DNA of 27,691 nt from CAYYTU01 sp964474655 (GTDB lineage: Bacteria > Chloroflexota > Anaerolineae > B4-G1): assembly GCA_964474655.1 (NCBI GenBank), contig CAYYTU010000041.1, forward strand, positions 1 through 27,691, read 5' to 3'. The notes under the pieces were generated by a model, which worked only from the letters and a program-made list of their open reading frames with translations, was not told the DNA's origin and did no database searches. Made by a program: the position numbers and the translations under genes. Below, in pieces: positions 1 through 8,541 of this stretch. Numbering within the stretch: position 1 is the stretch's first letter; every line of letters begins with the position of its first letter.

Positions 1-1064
1 AAAGCTATCAGCCCGGGAATCCCCAGATCGACCGCCACCTGGAGCAGTAGGTTGTGCGCATGAGGAATTTCCGCATTAGGTCCGGCAAGAAAGAAAGGGT
101 AGAGCGCGTTCGCCACCGACTGGAAAGTTCCGGTGCCGATACCCGTGAACGGAAAATCTTGAATCATATACAAAGCCCGACTCCAGATCTCCACGCGCCT
201 GTCCCAGCCCTGTATAGTCCCGCTGGTGCCGATCCAATCCAGCAGGGTCGGCAACCCTTGTTGCCACGTCAGCAGAATCAGTCCCACCAAGGTTAGCGGA
301 ACTAACCAAAGTAGGCGCCGCCAGCGGCGAACGACGATGACATAGAGCACTATCACGCCAGCAAGCCAACCCCCGCGAGATTGGGTCAAGAATAACGTGA
401 AGATCATCAAAAGCGTCGTTGCGCCATACCATAGCCGCCGAAACAACCCCCCATCCAATATACCAGCTAAAAAATCCGGTACAACCTCTCTCACAGAGAG
501 AAAAGAGTCAACAGGGACAAGTATTAACATAGCGACCGGAAAGGGCAAAAGCATAACTATCGTGCCGGACATCATATTGGGGTTAATAGTATCATCAACC
601 AACGTCGGCAGGCTCTCGAAAAGTGAGACAGAAATGGAAACTACCTTTCCAGACCTCCAGTTCACGCTAAAAGGAGCAATAAGTGTCAGGGCCAATCCCA
701 AGCTCGTCAAAGCCAATGTCAACAGGGAAAGATGAGCTTCTCCTTGCCCCCAGTTGACTAATCCATACATAAGAGCTAAGCCACTCACCAAACGGCTAAT
801 CTGAATAAACGTAATCTGCCTATCCGTTGTAGCATAAAACGTAACTGAGATCATCAACAGAAGCAAGCCTACAGGCCAGTCGACCGGTGTACGTTTGGTG
901 AGGTACCCTCGCCCGATCCAGCGTATCAGCCACAAAAGCGCAATCAGTCCTAAGCCCCAAGCTATCCACTGCTCTGTGAACGTTGCCAGGGCCACCCCTA
1001 CACCAAGAGGCCAAATTTCACGGTCAGCAATCCATGTAGCCCAAGTTTTTAGCCGCAAGTTCAT
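1..1064 (-). CDS. O-antigen ligase/polymerase-like membrane protein (3' end outside window)
   Basis: An uninterrupted minus-strand frame starts at an ATG at 1064 and runs off the left edge, giving about 354 residues. The protein is rich in hydrophobic segments. It carries the hallmarks of the O-antigen ligase (Wzy/WaaL, PF04932) superfamily: an NPN motif (TINPNMMSG), a TQSRGGWLAG segment, an ETWS-like VEIWSRAL segment before DFPFTGIGTGTF, and the loop IPHAHNLLLQVAVDLGIPG with the conserved H-x-HN. These enzymes polymerise or ligate surface glycans on the outer face of the cytoplasmic membrane. A stop lies in frame ten codons upstream of the ATG, so the N-terminus is close to correct. There is no obvious Shine-Dalgarno sequence. 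The family assignment is firm. Polymerase versus ligase activity cannot be told from sequence, and the C-terminus is missing. Confidence 0.85.
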   Translation of the reverse strand, partial: MNLRLKTWATWIADREIWPLGVGVALATFTEQWIAWGLGLIALLWLIRWIGRGYLTKRTPVDWPVGLLLLMISVTFYATTDRQITFIQISRLVSGLALMYGLVNWGQGEAHLSLLTLALTSLGLALTLIAPFSVNWRSGKVVSISVSLFESLPTLVDDTINPNMMSGTIVMLLPFPVAMLILVPVDSFLSVREVVPDFLAGILDGGLFRRLWYGATTLLMIFTLFLTQSRGGWLAGVIVLYVIVVRRWRRLLWLVPLTLVGLILLTWQQGLPTLLDWIGTSGTIQGWDRRVEIWSRALYMIQDFPFTGIGTGTFQSVANALYPFFLAGPNAEIPHAHNLLLQVAVDLGIPGLIA

Positions 1065-1758
1065 CGAATAAGCATCATCACTTGCTAACAACTCCCACCC
1101 TCATCCCCGCGCTTGATAGAACCCGCTTGCGAAGCAGATTATACCTTACTCAAGGACAAAATCAAATCCTCGCGCCGGAGCTTGGAGACAGCAGATCGCC
1201 AGAGAGGAGTAGATTGATCTACTTCCTTGCCCACCCCGAGAACCTCATTTGCCGCGAGGTGGCGATGCCTGAAAATGATGGTACAATTCTGGGTAATGGT
1301 TACATATTAACTGATGGCTGACTAGAGCTCAAGTACAGCCTCGCTCTGCACATTGGATAAATTGCTTCCCACCCCACATATACTGTTTTCTCGAGTAATG
1401 GGGGCAGGGCCGCTAATATCCGGAATTGACGGTAGTGCTTACTTGCAAGCAAAGTCCTCCATCAGTCAAAACTTAACCACTACCCAATTCTGCTTGGGGC
1501 AACGGCACAGTGACCGGACCTACAACCTGGCGGGCGTCTATGTGCTGATTAGTCGGACCTGGAAGCCTGACTATCATTGGAAGCAACAAGTATGTAACGG
1601 TTGACGAGTTGGTGAAGACGGTGATCGAGCCCCCCTTATTATAATGAGGCAGAAGAGTGTGGGACAGGGTTGAATAGCACGCCTTCCTAATATGTGGGAT
1701 TATGACCGTGAGGGAGGTCAGGTGCAGGGCGTAACTGAGTGACAAGAACACGAGGTTA
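1065..1758. other. Gene-free stretch between two divergent genes
   Basis: I found no convincing coding region here. Short frames exist on both strands (for example plus 1082-1321 and 1353-1604) but their translations show no recognisable family and lack good ribosome sites. A perfect TATAAT at 1640-1645 on the plus strand could be the -10 element for the downstream nuclease gene, but no -35 element lies at the right distance. The stretch separates the divergently oriented membrane protein and nuclease genes, so promoters for both are expected here. Confidence 0.4.
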
Positions 1759-1788
1759 TTGAGCGGAGAAATTAGGGGGATGAGGCCG

Positions 1789-2547
1789 ATGGAAAATCAA
1801 CAGATCAAGCAGATCGTGATGCGAGAGCTACCCGCCATTATGCAGCAGGATCCGGAGGTGCAGCGCTTTATCCTGCAACTATCGCGACAGCATTTCGCCG
1901 ACAAAGAAGAGACGGAAAGCCGCTTCGACCGGGTGCTGGATGAATTGCGACGGGATCGTGAAGAGAACACCCGCAAGTGGGAGGAGAACCAACAAGAGCT
2001 CCGCGCGATGCGGGAGGAGCAGAACCGCAAATGGGAGGAGCAGAACCGCAAGTGGGAGGAGCAGAACCGCAAGTGGGAAGCCAACCAGGCGACCATTAAC
2101 GCGATGCTAAAGGAGATCCGTGATCTGTCGCGCAAACACGATAGCACCATCGGCGCGTTGGGCGCGCGGTGGGGATTGCACACAGAGCAGTCCTTCCGCA
2201 ACGCGCTCAAGGGGATCCTGGAGGATTCGTTCGGCGTCGAAGTGATCAACGTGACGGAATTCGACGACGAGGGAGAGGTTTTCGGACGACCGGATCAGGT
2301 GGAGTTGGACGTCATTATTCAGGATGGCACGCTGATCCTGTGTGAGATCAAGTCCTCAAGGAGTAAGTCGGATGTGTACATCTTTGAACGGAAGGTGCGG
2401 TTCTACGAAAAGCGACATAAACGCACGGCAGACCGAGCGTTAGTGATCTCGCCGATGGTGGAAGAGCAGGCGCGACAGGTAGCGCGAAAGCTGGGCATTG
2501 AGGTCTATAGTTACGCCGAGGACGTCGATCCGGAACTTTTCTCCTGA
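1789..2547 (+). CDS. Coiled-coil protein with PD-(D/E)XK nuclease-like C-terminus (DUF3782-type)
   Basis: The product is 252 aa. I start it at the ATG at 1789, because the purine run TTAGGGGGA ends 8 nt before it; the frame is open to a TTG at 1759 and another ATG at 1780. Residues about 40-115 are highly charged and predicted coiled coil, including three EEQNRKW heptads. The C-terminal half carries VELDVIIQDG followed by CEIKSS, matching the D...ExK core of the PD-(D/E)XK fold (about D174, E186, K188). Proteins of this DUF3782 type are common in Chloroflexota and Cyanobacteria, often near mobile DNA. Their function is not established. The nuclease fold is inferred from the motif; cleavage activity is unknown. 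Confidence 0.8.
   Translation: MENQQIKQIVMRELPAIMQQDPEVQRFILQLSRQHFADKEETESRFDRVLDELRRDREENTRKWEENQQELRAMREEQNRKWEEQNRKWEEQNRKWEANQATINAMLKEIRDLSRKHDSTIGALGARWGLHTEQSFRNALKGILEDSFGVEVINVTEFDDEGEVFGRPDQVELDVIIQDGTLILCEIKSSRSKSDVYIFERKVRFYEKRHKRTADRALVISPMVEEQARQVARKLGIEVYSYAEDVDPELFS
2014..2076 (+). repeat. Three tandem 21-bp repeats inside the coiled-coil gene
   Basis: Units at 2014-2034, 2035-2055 and 2056-2076 are identical apart from one A/G change. Each encodes one EEQNRKW heptad, so copy-number change would lengthen the coiled coil by whole heptads without a frameshift. Confidence 0.95.
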
Positions 2548-2573
2548 GCGGTGCTATGTGCCATTTATCATTC

Positions 2574-3349
2574 GCCATTCGACATTGATCTGAAGCGGTA
2601 GGCTGCGGTAGCCGTAACAATCCTTGCCGCGCTTGCTACCGTTCTGGTCGTCGTCGGTGGAGCGGTTGGGGCTGTGGTCGGGCTGGTTGGAGCCGGTGTA
2701 CCAGACGAAACGGGCCTCGGCATCCCAGGGGGTGGTGTACTGGCAAACCTCGGCGCAAGCGATGGTATCGCAGTCACATCCTTGGCGATCCTTTTCTTGG
2801 GCCGGACAAGGTCGCGGGTCGTCGGGGGAAGTGGGCTGGTAACAGGTCTCACAGACCGAAGAGCAGCGCTTGCGCGAAGCGGCGTGATGGAGCATGCCGT
2901 CGGGGCAGACGAAGGCCTCTTCCCATCGTGGCATAGGCCACTCTGGACTGTGCCCATGCTTCTTGGCTGAGGAACCCGCTTTCGACCAGGAGCATCACCG
3001 ATTGGGCGATAATCTGATTGAGAAGTTGGAGGGAGACGGGATCGAACGGTTTCTGCCCCTTGGCGGAAGTCCAGCCCAGTCGTTGGGCCAGGACGGGCCG
3101 CAAGGGCTCGAAGTCGATCAGGTAGAGGACGAGCTCGAAGTCGGAGAGATACTCCCAGGCTTCGGGCCCCTCCAAGGCCTCCCAGCCAGGATAGGTGTAG
3201 TGGGAGTGGTAGGCGTTCTTGGGCGAGGGCGGTACGTCGGGTGGAGCGGGCCAGACCAGAGGGAGATGATCCTGCAGCCCCGTCATACTGCACTCGGCGA
3301 CGAAATCGGCGTCTTGGGCGCGAGTTTCGACGGGCGTGAGGTCAGTCAT
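2574..3349 (-). pseudogene. Frameshifted, 3'-truncated transposase remnant
   Basis: Two minus-strand frames add up to one damaged protein. The first (ATG at 3349) reads DFELVLYLIDFEPLRPVL and later KPFDPVSLQLL, typical of the N-terminal part of IS1182/IS4-like transposases. Near 2930 the meaningful frame shifts. It continues as a Cys-rich segment (CPDGMLHHAASRKRC, then several C-x-C pairs), then EARFVWYTGSNQPDHSP and KDCYGYRSLPLQ. This ends in a few residues unlike a transposase, before any catalytic C-terminus. The element is therefore dead through at least one frameshift and loss of its 3' half. I could not define inverted terminal repeats. The family name is tentative; the decay is clear. 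Confidence 0.7.
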
Positions 3350-3527
3350 AGCGACCTCCCCGCCGATGCAGCCAGTGTTGGGCCTGAGCGTCCGCCTTCT
3401 GGTAGTCGGTCAGGCTATGGCGGCCGAGGAGGCTGCGTAAGGTGTATGAATGGGCCGGATGACGCAGCCAGACCAGAGCTTCGGTGTGGAGCTGGCGAGC
3501 CCGCTCGCCGCAAAGACCCAGCGCAGC
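3342..3527 (-). pseudogene. 5'-truncated ORF fragment upstream of the transposase remnant
   Basis: A minus-strand frame of about 61 codons is open from just after an in-frame TGA at 3528-3530 to its own TGA at 3342. It reads CGERARQLHTEALVWLRHP and later HSLTDYQKADAQAQHW, with protein-like composition. Its end overlaps the transposase-remnant ATG (3349) by 8 nt, the arrangement of translationally coupled genes. There is no start codon with a ribosome site, so the 5' part appears lost. I do not recognise the family. It may be the first ORF of the same mobile element. Confidence 0.45.
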
Positions 3528-3588
3528 TCAGACTTTGGGGTTGATTTCCCCTCCCTGACCTGCTTCGGAACCCGTTCTTCCTCCGGCT

Positions 3589-3618
3589 TTGACACCCACA
3601 AATAATAACTGTTATAAT
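3589..3618 (+). promoter_or_regulatory. Sigma70-type promoter of mscL
   Basis: TTGACA at 3589-3594 and TATAAT at 3613-3618 are both consensus hexamers, separated by 18 bp. They lie 43 bp before the mscL start codon and directly beyond the decayed mobile element. Confidence 0.85.
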
Positions 3619-3661
3619 CTTATCAGATGGCAAGCAGCAGATGATAAAAGGAGGGAACAAT

Positions 3662-4093
3662 ATGTGGAAAGAATTCAAAGAGTTTGCACTTAGAGGCAAC
3701 GTGCTAGATATGGCCATCGGCATCATCGTCGGCGCCGCGTTCGGCGAGATCGTGACGTCGTTTGTGAACGACATCCTGATGCCCCCCATCGGGCTGCTTC
3801 TGGGCAACGTAGACTTCAGCAACCTTTTCATCAATCTGTCTGGGGGGCAGTATGACTCCTTGGCAGCGGCGCAGGAGGCTGGCGCAGCCACGATCAATTA
3901 TGGCATCTTCCTCAACACCGTGATCGACTTCATCATCGTAGCCGTCGCCATATTCTTACTCGTTCAACAAGTCAACCGGCTACAGCGTGAAGAGGAAGAG
4001 ACAGCAGAACCGACAACCAAGCAGTGCCCCTACTGTCTTTCCACCATCCCGATCGAAGCCACACGTTGCCCCCAATGTACATCTCAGCTGTAG
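3662..4093 (+). CDS. mscL: Large-conductance mechanosensitive channel with C-terminal zinc ribbon
   Basis: The product is 143 aa. The start at 3662 is chosen because AAGGAGG (3648-3654) sits 7 nt upstream; an in-frame ATG at 3641 has no such site. The N-terminus WKEFKEFALRGNVLDMAIGIIVGAAFG and the first membrane helix (about 15-45, with the MPPIG motif) are classic MscL. A second helix spans about 80-102. MscL forms a homopentameric pore in the inner membrane that releases solutes on hypo-osmotic shock. After the second helix, the usual cytoplasmic helix is followed by a four-cysteine module, C122-P-Y-C125 and C136-P-Q-C139. This is a zinc-ribbon-like tail not found in the standard E. coli protein. 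The gene is monocistronic by position, converging on the HyuA-like gene. Confidence 0.95.
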   Translation: MWKEFKEFALRGNVLDMAIGIIVGAAFGEIVTSFVNDILMPPIGLLLGNVDFSNLFINLSGGQYDSLAAAQEAGAATINYGIFLNTVIDFIIVAVAIFLLVQQVNRLQREEEETAEPTTKQCPYCLSTIPIEATRCPQCTSQL

Positions 4094-4100
4094 GTAGAAT

Positions 4101-4124
4101 GGCCCGACAACCCTGGGGCTTTTT
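4101..4124 (+). terminator. Probable intrinsic terminator of mscL
   Basis: GCCC (4102-4105) and GGGC (4116-4119) can pair, extended by a G-U pair, and are followed directly by five T. The stem is short but correctly placed, 8 nt after the mscL stop and between convergent genes. Confidence 0.5.
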
Positions 4125-4136
4125 GCTCCAACCTAT

Positions 4137-6119
4137 CTATTCGGCAACTGCGGGGCGTCCAACTGCGGTGAACGTCAAAACAGAATCGAGATAGATTCGC
4201 CGCCCCCTCGCCCGACCGCCAAGGGGAGCATAGTTATCCACTCGCTCCACGCGCACCTCGACGTGGTCAGCGCCAGCCCGCCGGGCCTGAGATTCGACGT
4301 GAGGCACCATCTGCTCCTCAGCGTAACGAACGGCCTCCGTAAGCCCAGGGAAGTCATGGACGCCACCCGGCAAGTGAAGGCGCATCCCCTCGTCCTCCCC
4401 CAGCGGCTGGATGGTGACGCGAATCTGTTGTACTACGCTACCAGTCACGGCCCCGACAGCATTCGCCACCTCGGCGTAAGAAGGGATAACCAGCTCCGTC
4501 TCTAACTGCTGGGATACACGGGGCATATAGGCCTCCACCGGCGCCCCGATGGCGACCAGGGGCTGACGCAGGCTCATCTGGCAGTGCAGATCTGACTCCG
4601 TTACGTTACCCAGCGCCCGCTCCAACAACGCCTCGGCCGAAGGCTCATCTTCCCAATCGGGGGAAATCCCCTCGTCGTCCAGAATTTTGCCCACCAGAGC
4701 TTTGGTCACGCGATCAGAGACCCCCTCAATCACCCGTTCACAGAGCCCATCAATCTCAACCCCCAGCTGCTTCGCCAGCATACGGGCGCCGAGGCTGCTC
4801 GCATCGGCGTTCCAGATATCAAGCCGGCCTAACGTATGCAAGGCATCCGTCGGTGTAAAGGCCGATCGCAGCACCACCTGCCGAGCCTCCAGGCGCCTGA
4901 CGCGCTGTATCATCAAAGGCCCCCGATCCAACAACGTAGTAAGGAGCCGCGGGCCATCTTCCAAATACCGAAGAATATCCTGCTCATCGGCGGAAAGCCC
5001 CTGCGCGTCCTCTCGTTGCACCGAAACGAGCTGACCGATCCGCCCGCCCTTTTTCTCCTGGAACTGCCAGCGCAGCTTGTCCACCACACTGGGGTACTCG
5101 TTCGCCAGTAGGGAGAGTGGGATGACACGCCGTGGGCCAATGCGCAATCGACGGCCGTCCAGGCGCACATGACTATCACCGCCCAGCCCTACCGTGTGAA
5201 CATCGACCGCCTCCACCATCGTGCGCCAGCCGCCGACGTCGGCTCCCTTGGGGTTCAGACGCGGTCGTCCAGCCTGCAGCATTGCGATATCGGTCGTTGT
5301 ACCGCCGACATCCACCGTCCACACATCCCGGCGCTCCGCCAAGTGCCAGGCTCCCACAGCGCTGGCGGCCGGGCCCGAAAGGATCGTCTCAATCGGCCGT
5401 CGCATCGCCCAGTCGGAGCGGACCAGAGAACCATCGCCCTTAACGACCATCAACGGTGCATCAATCGCCATCTCGTCCAGCGTGTGGCGCACGGTGGCGA
5501 TAAGATCCTGCAACAGAGGAATCAGCTGCGCGTTGAGCGCGGCCGTCGTCGCGCGCCGCACGGAATCAAGCCGCGTGGTCAGCTCGTGCCCACAGGTGAC
5601 CGGCAGATCAGTCAACGTCTCCACCATCTCCCGCACCCGCAACTCGTGGGTCGGATTGAGCACGCTAAAGTAACCCGAGATGGCAAAGCCCTCCACCTCT
5701 CCACGACGCGCGAGAATAGCCTCTTGAGCCGCATCTTCATCCAGGGGCGCCTTTTCATCGCCCACCAGATCATGCCCACCGCGCAGATAGACGATATCCT
5801 CCGTCGCCAGCTCTTGCTCGAAGCCGTACTGGCGCACCAATTCTCGATCGTAGCCGATGAGCAGCAAGCTGACAGGGCGCCCTTGCTCCTCAACGATAGC
5901 GTTGGTCGCCAGCGTGGTCGAAAGCGCCACCAGATGCACATCGCCGGCCACAGTCGATCCCTGCTGCAGGACCGACCAGATGGCACGCTCAATGCCGATC
6001 GATAGATCATGCCGCGTGGTCAACGCCTTCGCTCCCGTCATAACATCGCCGCTTTCTTGATCGACCAATGCGGCGTCGGTATACGTCCCGCCCGTATCAA
6101 TACCCAGTACAATCCTCAT
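4137..6119 (-). CDS. HyuA-like hydantoinase/oxoprolinase-family ASKHA ATPase (copy 1)
   Basis: The product is 660 aa. It contains the N-terminal phosphate-binding loop GIDTGGTYTD (residues 6-15), STTLATNAI (about 67-75), SGPAASAVGA (about 248-257) and the second phosphate loop VDVGGTTTDIA (269-279), all typical of the HyuA/OplA ATPase fold. Known members use ATP to open hydantoins or 5-oxoproline, usually with a HyuB partner. No HyuB gene is present here. Both copies in this window show GLGGDSH or ALGGDSH where classical HyuA has a GAGGGS-type loop. They also carry an insertion ending in TPTDxLHxxG (near 425), so they form a separate subgroup. The gene is last in the minus-strand cluster, 18 nt behind the YbaK-like gene. 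A role in servicing the corrinoid proteins is an inference; amide or lactam hydrolysis is the alternative. Confidence 0.8.
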   Translation of the reverse strand: MRIVLGIDTGGTYTDAALVDQESGDVMTGAKALTTRHDLSIGIERAIWSVLQQGSTVAGDVHLVALSTTLATNAIVEEQGRPVSLLLIGYDRELVRQYGFEQELATEDIVYLRGGHDLVGDEKAPLDEDAAQEAILARRGEVEGFAISGYFSVLNPTHELRVREMVETLTDLPVTCGHELTTRLDSVRRATTAALNAQLIPLLQDLIATVRHTLDEMAIDAPLMVVKGDGSLVRSDWAMRRPIETILSGPAASAVGAWHLAERRDVWTVDVGGTTTDIAMLQAGRPRLNPKGADVGGWRTMVEAVDVHTVGLGGDSHVRLDGRRLRIGPRRVIPLSLLANEYPSVVDKLRWQFQEKKGGRIGQLVSVQREDAQGLSADEQDILRYLEDGPRLLTTLLDRGPLMIQRVRRLEARQVVLRSAFTPTDALHTLGRLDIWNADASSLGARMLAKQLGVEIDGLCERVIEGVSDRVTKALVGKILDDEGISPDWEDEPSAEALLERALGNVTESDLHCQMSLRQPLVAIGAPVEAYMPRVSQQLETELVIPSYAEVANAVGAVTGSVVQQIRVTIQPLGEDEGMRLHLPGGVHDFPGLTEAVRYAEEQMVPHVESQARRAGADHVEVRVERVDNYAPLGGRARGRRIYLDSVLTFTAVGRPAVAE

Positions 6120-6137
6120 CCTACCTCATCTCCACTC

Positions 6138-6632
6138 TCATCTAGCCGCTTTCTTCTCGTCTTCCTCGCAAAAATCGCCCAGCTGAGCGCCCTCCAACGC
6201 CTCCATCAGCGCCTCGGGTGAGAGCGCTATCCCGGCCTCCGGGCGACCTGAGCTGATAATGATCTCATCCAGATCCAACACGCGGCGGTCAACAAACGTA
6301 AGCACCCCGCCTTGCCGAAACCCTATCACCGAGACCGCACCCACTGGGTAACCCGTCACTTTCTGGACCTCTTGTCGCGACGCCAGGCGCGTCTTGCCGG
6401 CCCCGACGGCAGCTTTCACCCTCTCGAGGCTGAGCCGTTGGTCGCCAGGTATCACGACCAGCACGAACCAGCTGTTATCGCATTTGACCAGCATCGCCTT
6501 GACTACCTGGGCCACGGAGACCCCTAACGCACTCGCCACTCCCTCAGCCGTGTACTGCTCGGAATGCTCGTGGGCTTCGTAAGAGATACCCTTCTGATCC
6601 AGCAGATCCATCGGCAACGTCTTAACCACCAT
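6138..6632 (-). CDS. YbaK/EbsC-family aminoacyl-tRNA deacylase
   Basis: The product is 164 aa from the ATG at 6632 (a GTG directly precedes it in frame), with a GGAAAGGAAAGG ribosome-site region just upstream. The fold signature includes HSEQYTAEGVASALGV near the start, the central VIPGDQRLSLERVKAAVG, and TGYPVGAVSVIGF with the GxxxG-type loop of the YbaK/ProX editing domain (PF04073). These cytoplasmic enzymes hydrolyse mischarged tRNAs such as Cys- or Ala-tRNA-Pro. The gene lies between the EamA transporter and HyuA-like copy 1 with gaps of 18-24 nt, so it is probably co-transcribed. Its link to the methyltransferase genes is not evident, and it may be a passenger. Confidence 0.9.
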   Translation of the reverse strand: MVVKTLPMDLLDQKGISYEAHEHSEQYTAEGVASALGVSVAQVVKAMLVKCDNSWFVLVVIPGDQRLSLERVKAAVGAGKTRLASRQEVQKVTGYPVGAVSVIGFRQGGVLTFVDRRVLDLDEIIISSGRPEAGIALSPEALMEALEGAQLGDFCEEDEKKAAR

Positions 6633-6656
6633 CACCCTTTCCTTTCCATATGCGTT

Positions 6657-7580
6657 CTACTTTCTTCGTCGCCGGTACAACATCAAGACGCCAGCGACCA
6701 CCAGCACAGAACCAACGACCTGATCCACGGTCAAGCGCTCATCCAGCAAGAAGTAAGCATAGACCGCCACAATAGGGACCTCGGCCATCGCAAGGATGCT
6801 GACGACGCTGGCTTGCAGTCGCCCCAGCGCGAAGGTATAGACGGAGAAGGCCACGATGGTCGCAATCCCGATGAGACCGCCAAACCACAAGAAGGTGGAC
6901 AGCGGCACCGGCCACGGCTGAGGCGTGAAAAATTGAAACGGCAGCAGCACCAGCGCCCCGAACCCAAAGCCATAGGTCAGCGCCGTCAGCGGGCCGTAAC
7001 CACCCCGCACCTTCTTACCGAATAGATTCCAACTGGCGTAAGCAAGTGGAATACCTAACCCCACCAGGAAGCCCCCCCAGGTCAGATCGGCCTCTTCCAG
7101 CACGCCCACGCCGGAGACCAACACCGTGCCGACGAAGGTCAGTACGATAGCCAGGATCTTCCGTCCGGTCAACGGCTCGCTCCAGATCAACAAAGCAGCT
7201 ACAGCGACGATAGCCGGCATCGCAGCCTGCTGCACCGTGGCTACAGCCGCCCCGTTGAGCAACACACCCAGGTTCCAGAAGACGTGAAAGATCCCCAGGC
7301 TGGCCCCCAGGGCCATCAGCCAGATGAGATCACGGCGCTCTATCTTGAGCTGAGAGGGTCGCAACAAAATCAAACCCAGTAACAGAACCAGGAAAGTCGT
7401 CAAGTCGCGCCAGAAGGCCAGGGCAAGCGCAGAAATACCACTGGAGGCGACGACAAACTTGACGAAGATACCCGATGTGCCCCAACAAGCGGTGGCAAGC
7501 AGCACAGCCAGGTAACCGCCCAAATTAGAATCCACCAACAGATCCCGATAAGACGACCGCGTATCCAAGACCCTCCCCAT
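6657..7580 (-). CDS. EamA/DMT-superfamily metabolite transporter
   Basis: The product is 307 aa from the ATG at 7580; the frame stays open to an ATG at 7691, but the extra 37 residues are hydrophilic and unlike the family. Two EamA repeats (PF00892) give about ten membrane helices. The first begins GGYLAVLLATACWGTSGIFVKF and the second around LTWGGFLVGLGIPLAYASWNLFGKK. The protein ends in the usual basic YRRRRK tail. DMT carriers export or exchange amino acids, amines and nucleotides. Substrate cannot be read from sequence. No ribosome site precedes ATG 7580, so the exact start is uncertain. It sits downstream of a strong hairpin and upstream of the YbaK-like gene. Confidence 0.85.
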   Translation of the reverse strand: MGRVLDTRSSYRDLLVDSNLGGYLAVLLATACWGTSGIFVKFVVASSGISALALAFWRDLTTFLVLLLGLILLRPSQLKIERRDLIWLMALGASLGIFHVFWNLGVLLNGAAVATVQQAAMPAIVAVAALLIWSEPLTGRKILAIVLTFVGTVLVSGVGVLEEADLTWGGFLVGLGIPLAYASWNLFGKKVRGGYGPLTALTYGFGFGALVLLPFQFFTPQPWPVPLSTFLWFGGLIGIATIVAFSVYTFALGRLQASVVSILAMAEVPIVAVYAYFLLDERLTVDQVVGSVLVVAGVLMLYRRRRK

Positions 7581-7760
7581 TGACTGTATAACTACGGTTC
7601 TCTGGGACTTTGCGTGGAGCTCGAAGCGGCCGGCAACCGAAAGTTGCACGTAACCCACGTCCCACGTCGGGGCCAGGTGCGCGGGGGACACACCGCGTTG
7701 AGCAACTCCAAGCCATCGACCACACGAAATCTCAAAGAGCCATAACTACTATCGTAAGAA

Positions 7761-7788
7761 TACGTCGGAGGCTCACACCTCCGACGTA
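7761..7788 (-). terminator. Perfect 11-bp hairpin after the GntR-1 gene
   Basis: TACGTCGGAGG (7761-7771) and CCTCCGACGTA (7778-7788) are exact inverted repeats around a 6-nt loop. The hairpin lies 35 nt beyond the GntR-1 stop codon. On the minus strand it is followed by TTCTTACG, a poor U tract, so it may be a weak terminator or an mRNA-end stabiliser between GntR-1 and the EamA gene. Confidence 0.6.
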
Positions 7789-7822
7789 AATACAACCCTC
7801 CTCCTGCAAGGCCGATTGAATG

Positions 7823-8473
7823 CTACACGTCTTCCACCATCAGAATCTCGTGTACTTCGTCGTAGAACTCCTTGACATGCGTGTACATAATCTGTTCGGC
7901 ACGATCGGCATCGTCTTCTTTGACAGCCTCCACAAGATCAAGGTGCTTTTCGACCGAGGAGGGCAAGAATTCCAGATGTGGCAAAACCAGATACCACAGC
8001 CGTCGCGAGAGGCCAAACAGACGATCCAGCGTCTGGGCCAGATACTTATTCTTGGTCGCCTTGGCAAGCGCCTGATGGAACTTATGGTCCAGATCGAACA
8101 GCTGACGATGCTCCTCGGCGGTGATGGAGGATTGCTCCTCACGCAAGGCCTCCAACACGACGATATCGTCCTCCGTGGCCCGCTGGGCAGCCAATCGCGC
8201 ACAGAGTGATTCCAGGGAGAGCCGCATCTCGCTCACCTGCTGCAGATCGTCAGCATCAACCTCGGACACATAAATACCGTGACGCGGCGTCACCTCCACC
8301 AGATTCTCGTGCGCCAACCAGCTCAGAGCCTCACGCACGGCGGCCTCGCCAATGTCCAACGTTTTAGCTAAATCTTGTTCGTTAATCGGCGCGCCGGGCT
8401 CTAACTCCAACGTAGTGATCATCTCCCAGAGTAGATCATAGGCCCGTTGCGTGTCAACTCGCACCAATTCCAT
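7823..8473 (-). CDS. GntR/FadR-type transcriptional regulator with FCD domain (GntR-1)
   Basis: The product is 216 aa. The start is supported by GGAGGT 6 nt upstream of the ATG. Residues about 7-75 form the winged helix-turn-helix (INEQDLAKTLDIGEAAVREALSWL, then the wing RHGIYVSEV). Residues about 80-205 form the all-helical FCD ligand domain with DHKFHQALAKATKN and further His residues typical of its metal/acid-binding site. It shares the unusual segment RLWYLVLxHL with the second GntR protein at 26838, so the two are close paralogues. FCD regulators usually bind small carboxylates and act as repressors. The gene follows HyuA-like copy 2 by 67 nt. Its ligand is probably a substrate or product of the neighbouring pathway. 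Confidence 0.93.
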   Translation of the reverse strand: MELVRVDTQRAYDLLWEMITTLELEPGAPINEQDLAKTLDIGEAAVREALSWLAHENLVEVTPRHGIYVSEVDADDLQQVSEMRLSLESLCARLAAQRATEDDIVVLEALREEQSSITAEEHRQLFDLDHKFHQALAKATKNKYLAQTLDRLFGLSRRLWYLVLPHLEFLPSSVEKHLDLVEAVKEDDADRAEQIMYTHVKEFYDEVHEILMVEDV

Positions 8474-8483
8474 AAATTACCTC

Positions 8484-8501
8484 CATATCCAGATAAATCA
8501 A
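8484..8501 (-). promoter_or_regulatory. Possible regulator-binding site before GntR-1
   Basis: The minus strand reads GATTTATCTGGATATGGA directly overlapping the ribosome site of GntR-1. The core TATCTGGA recurs within the dyad upstream of the paralogous GntR-2 gene (27555-27574). Operator function is an inference from this sharing and position. Confidence 0.25.
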
Positions 8502-8541
8502 AAGAGATGTCGCGAGCCAGAATCGACGTCTGACTCACGCT

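Noticed and set aside
1082..1604. Two short plus-strand frames as small genes
   Set aside because: The translations have no recognisable family, no good ribosome site and unbiased composition. I treat the region as non-coding.
5169..6005. Plus-strand open frame of 278 codons opposite HyuA-like copy 1
   Set aside because: The composition (Arg/Gln/His-rich) is typical of an antisense frame, and the minus-strand protein has clear family motifs over the same bases.
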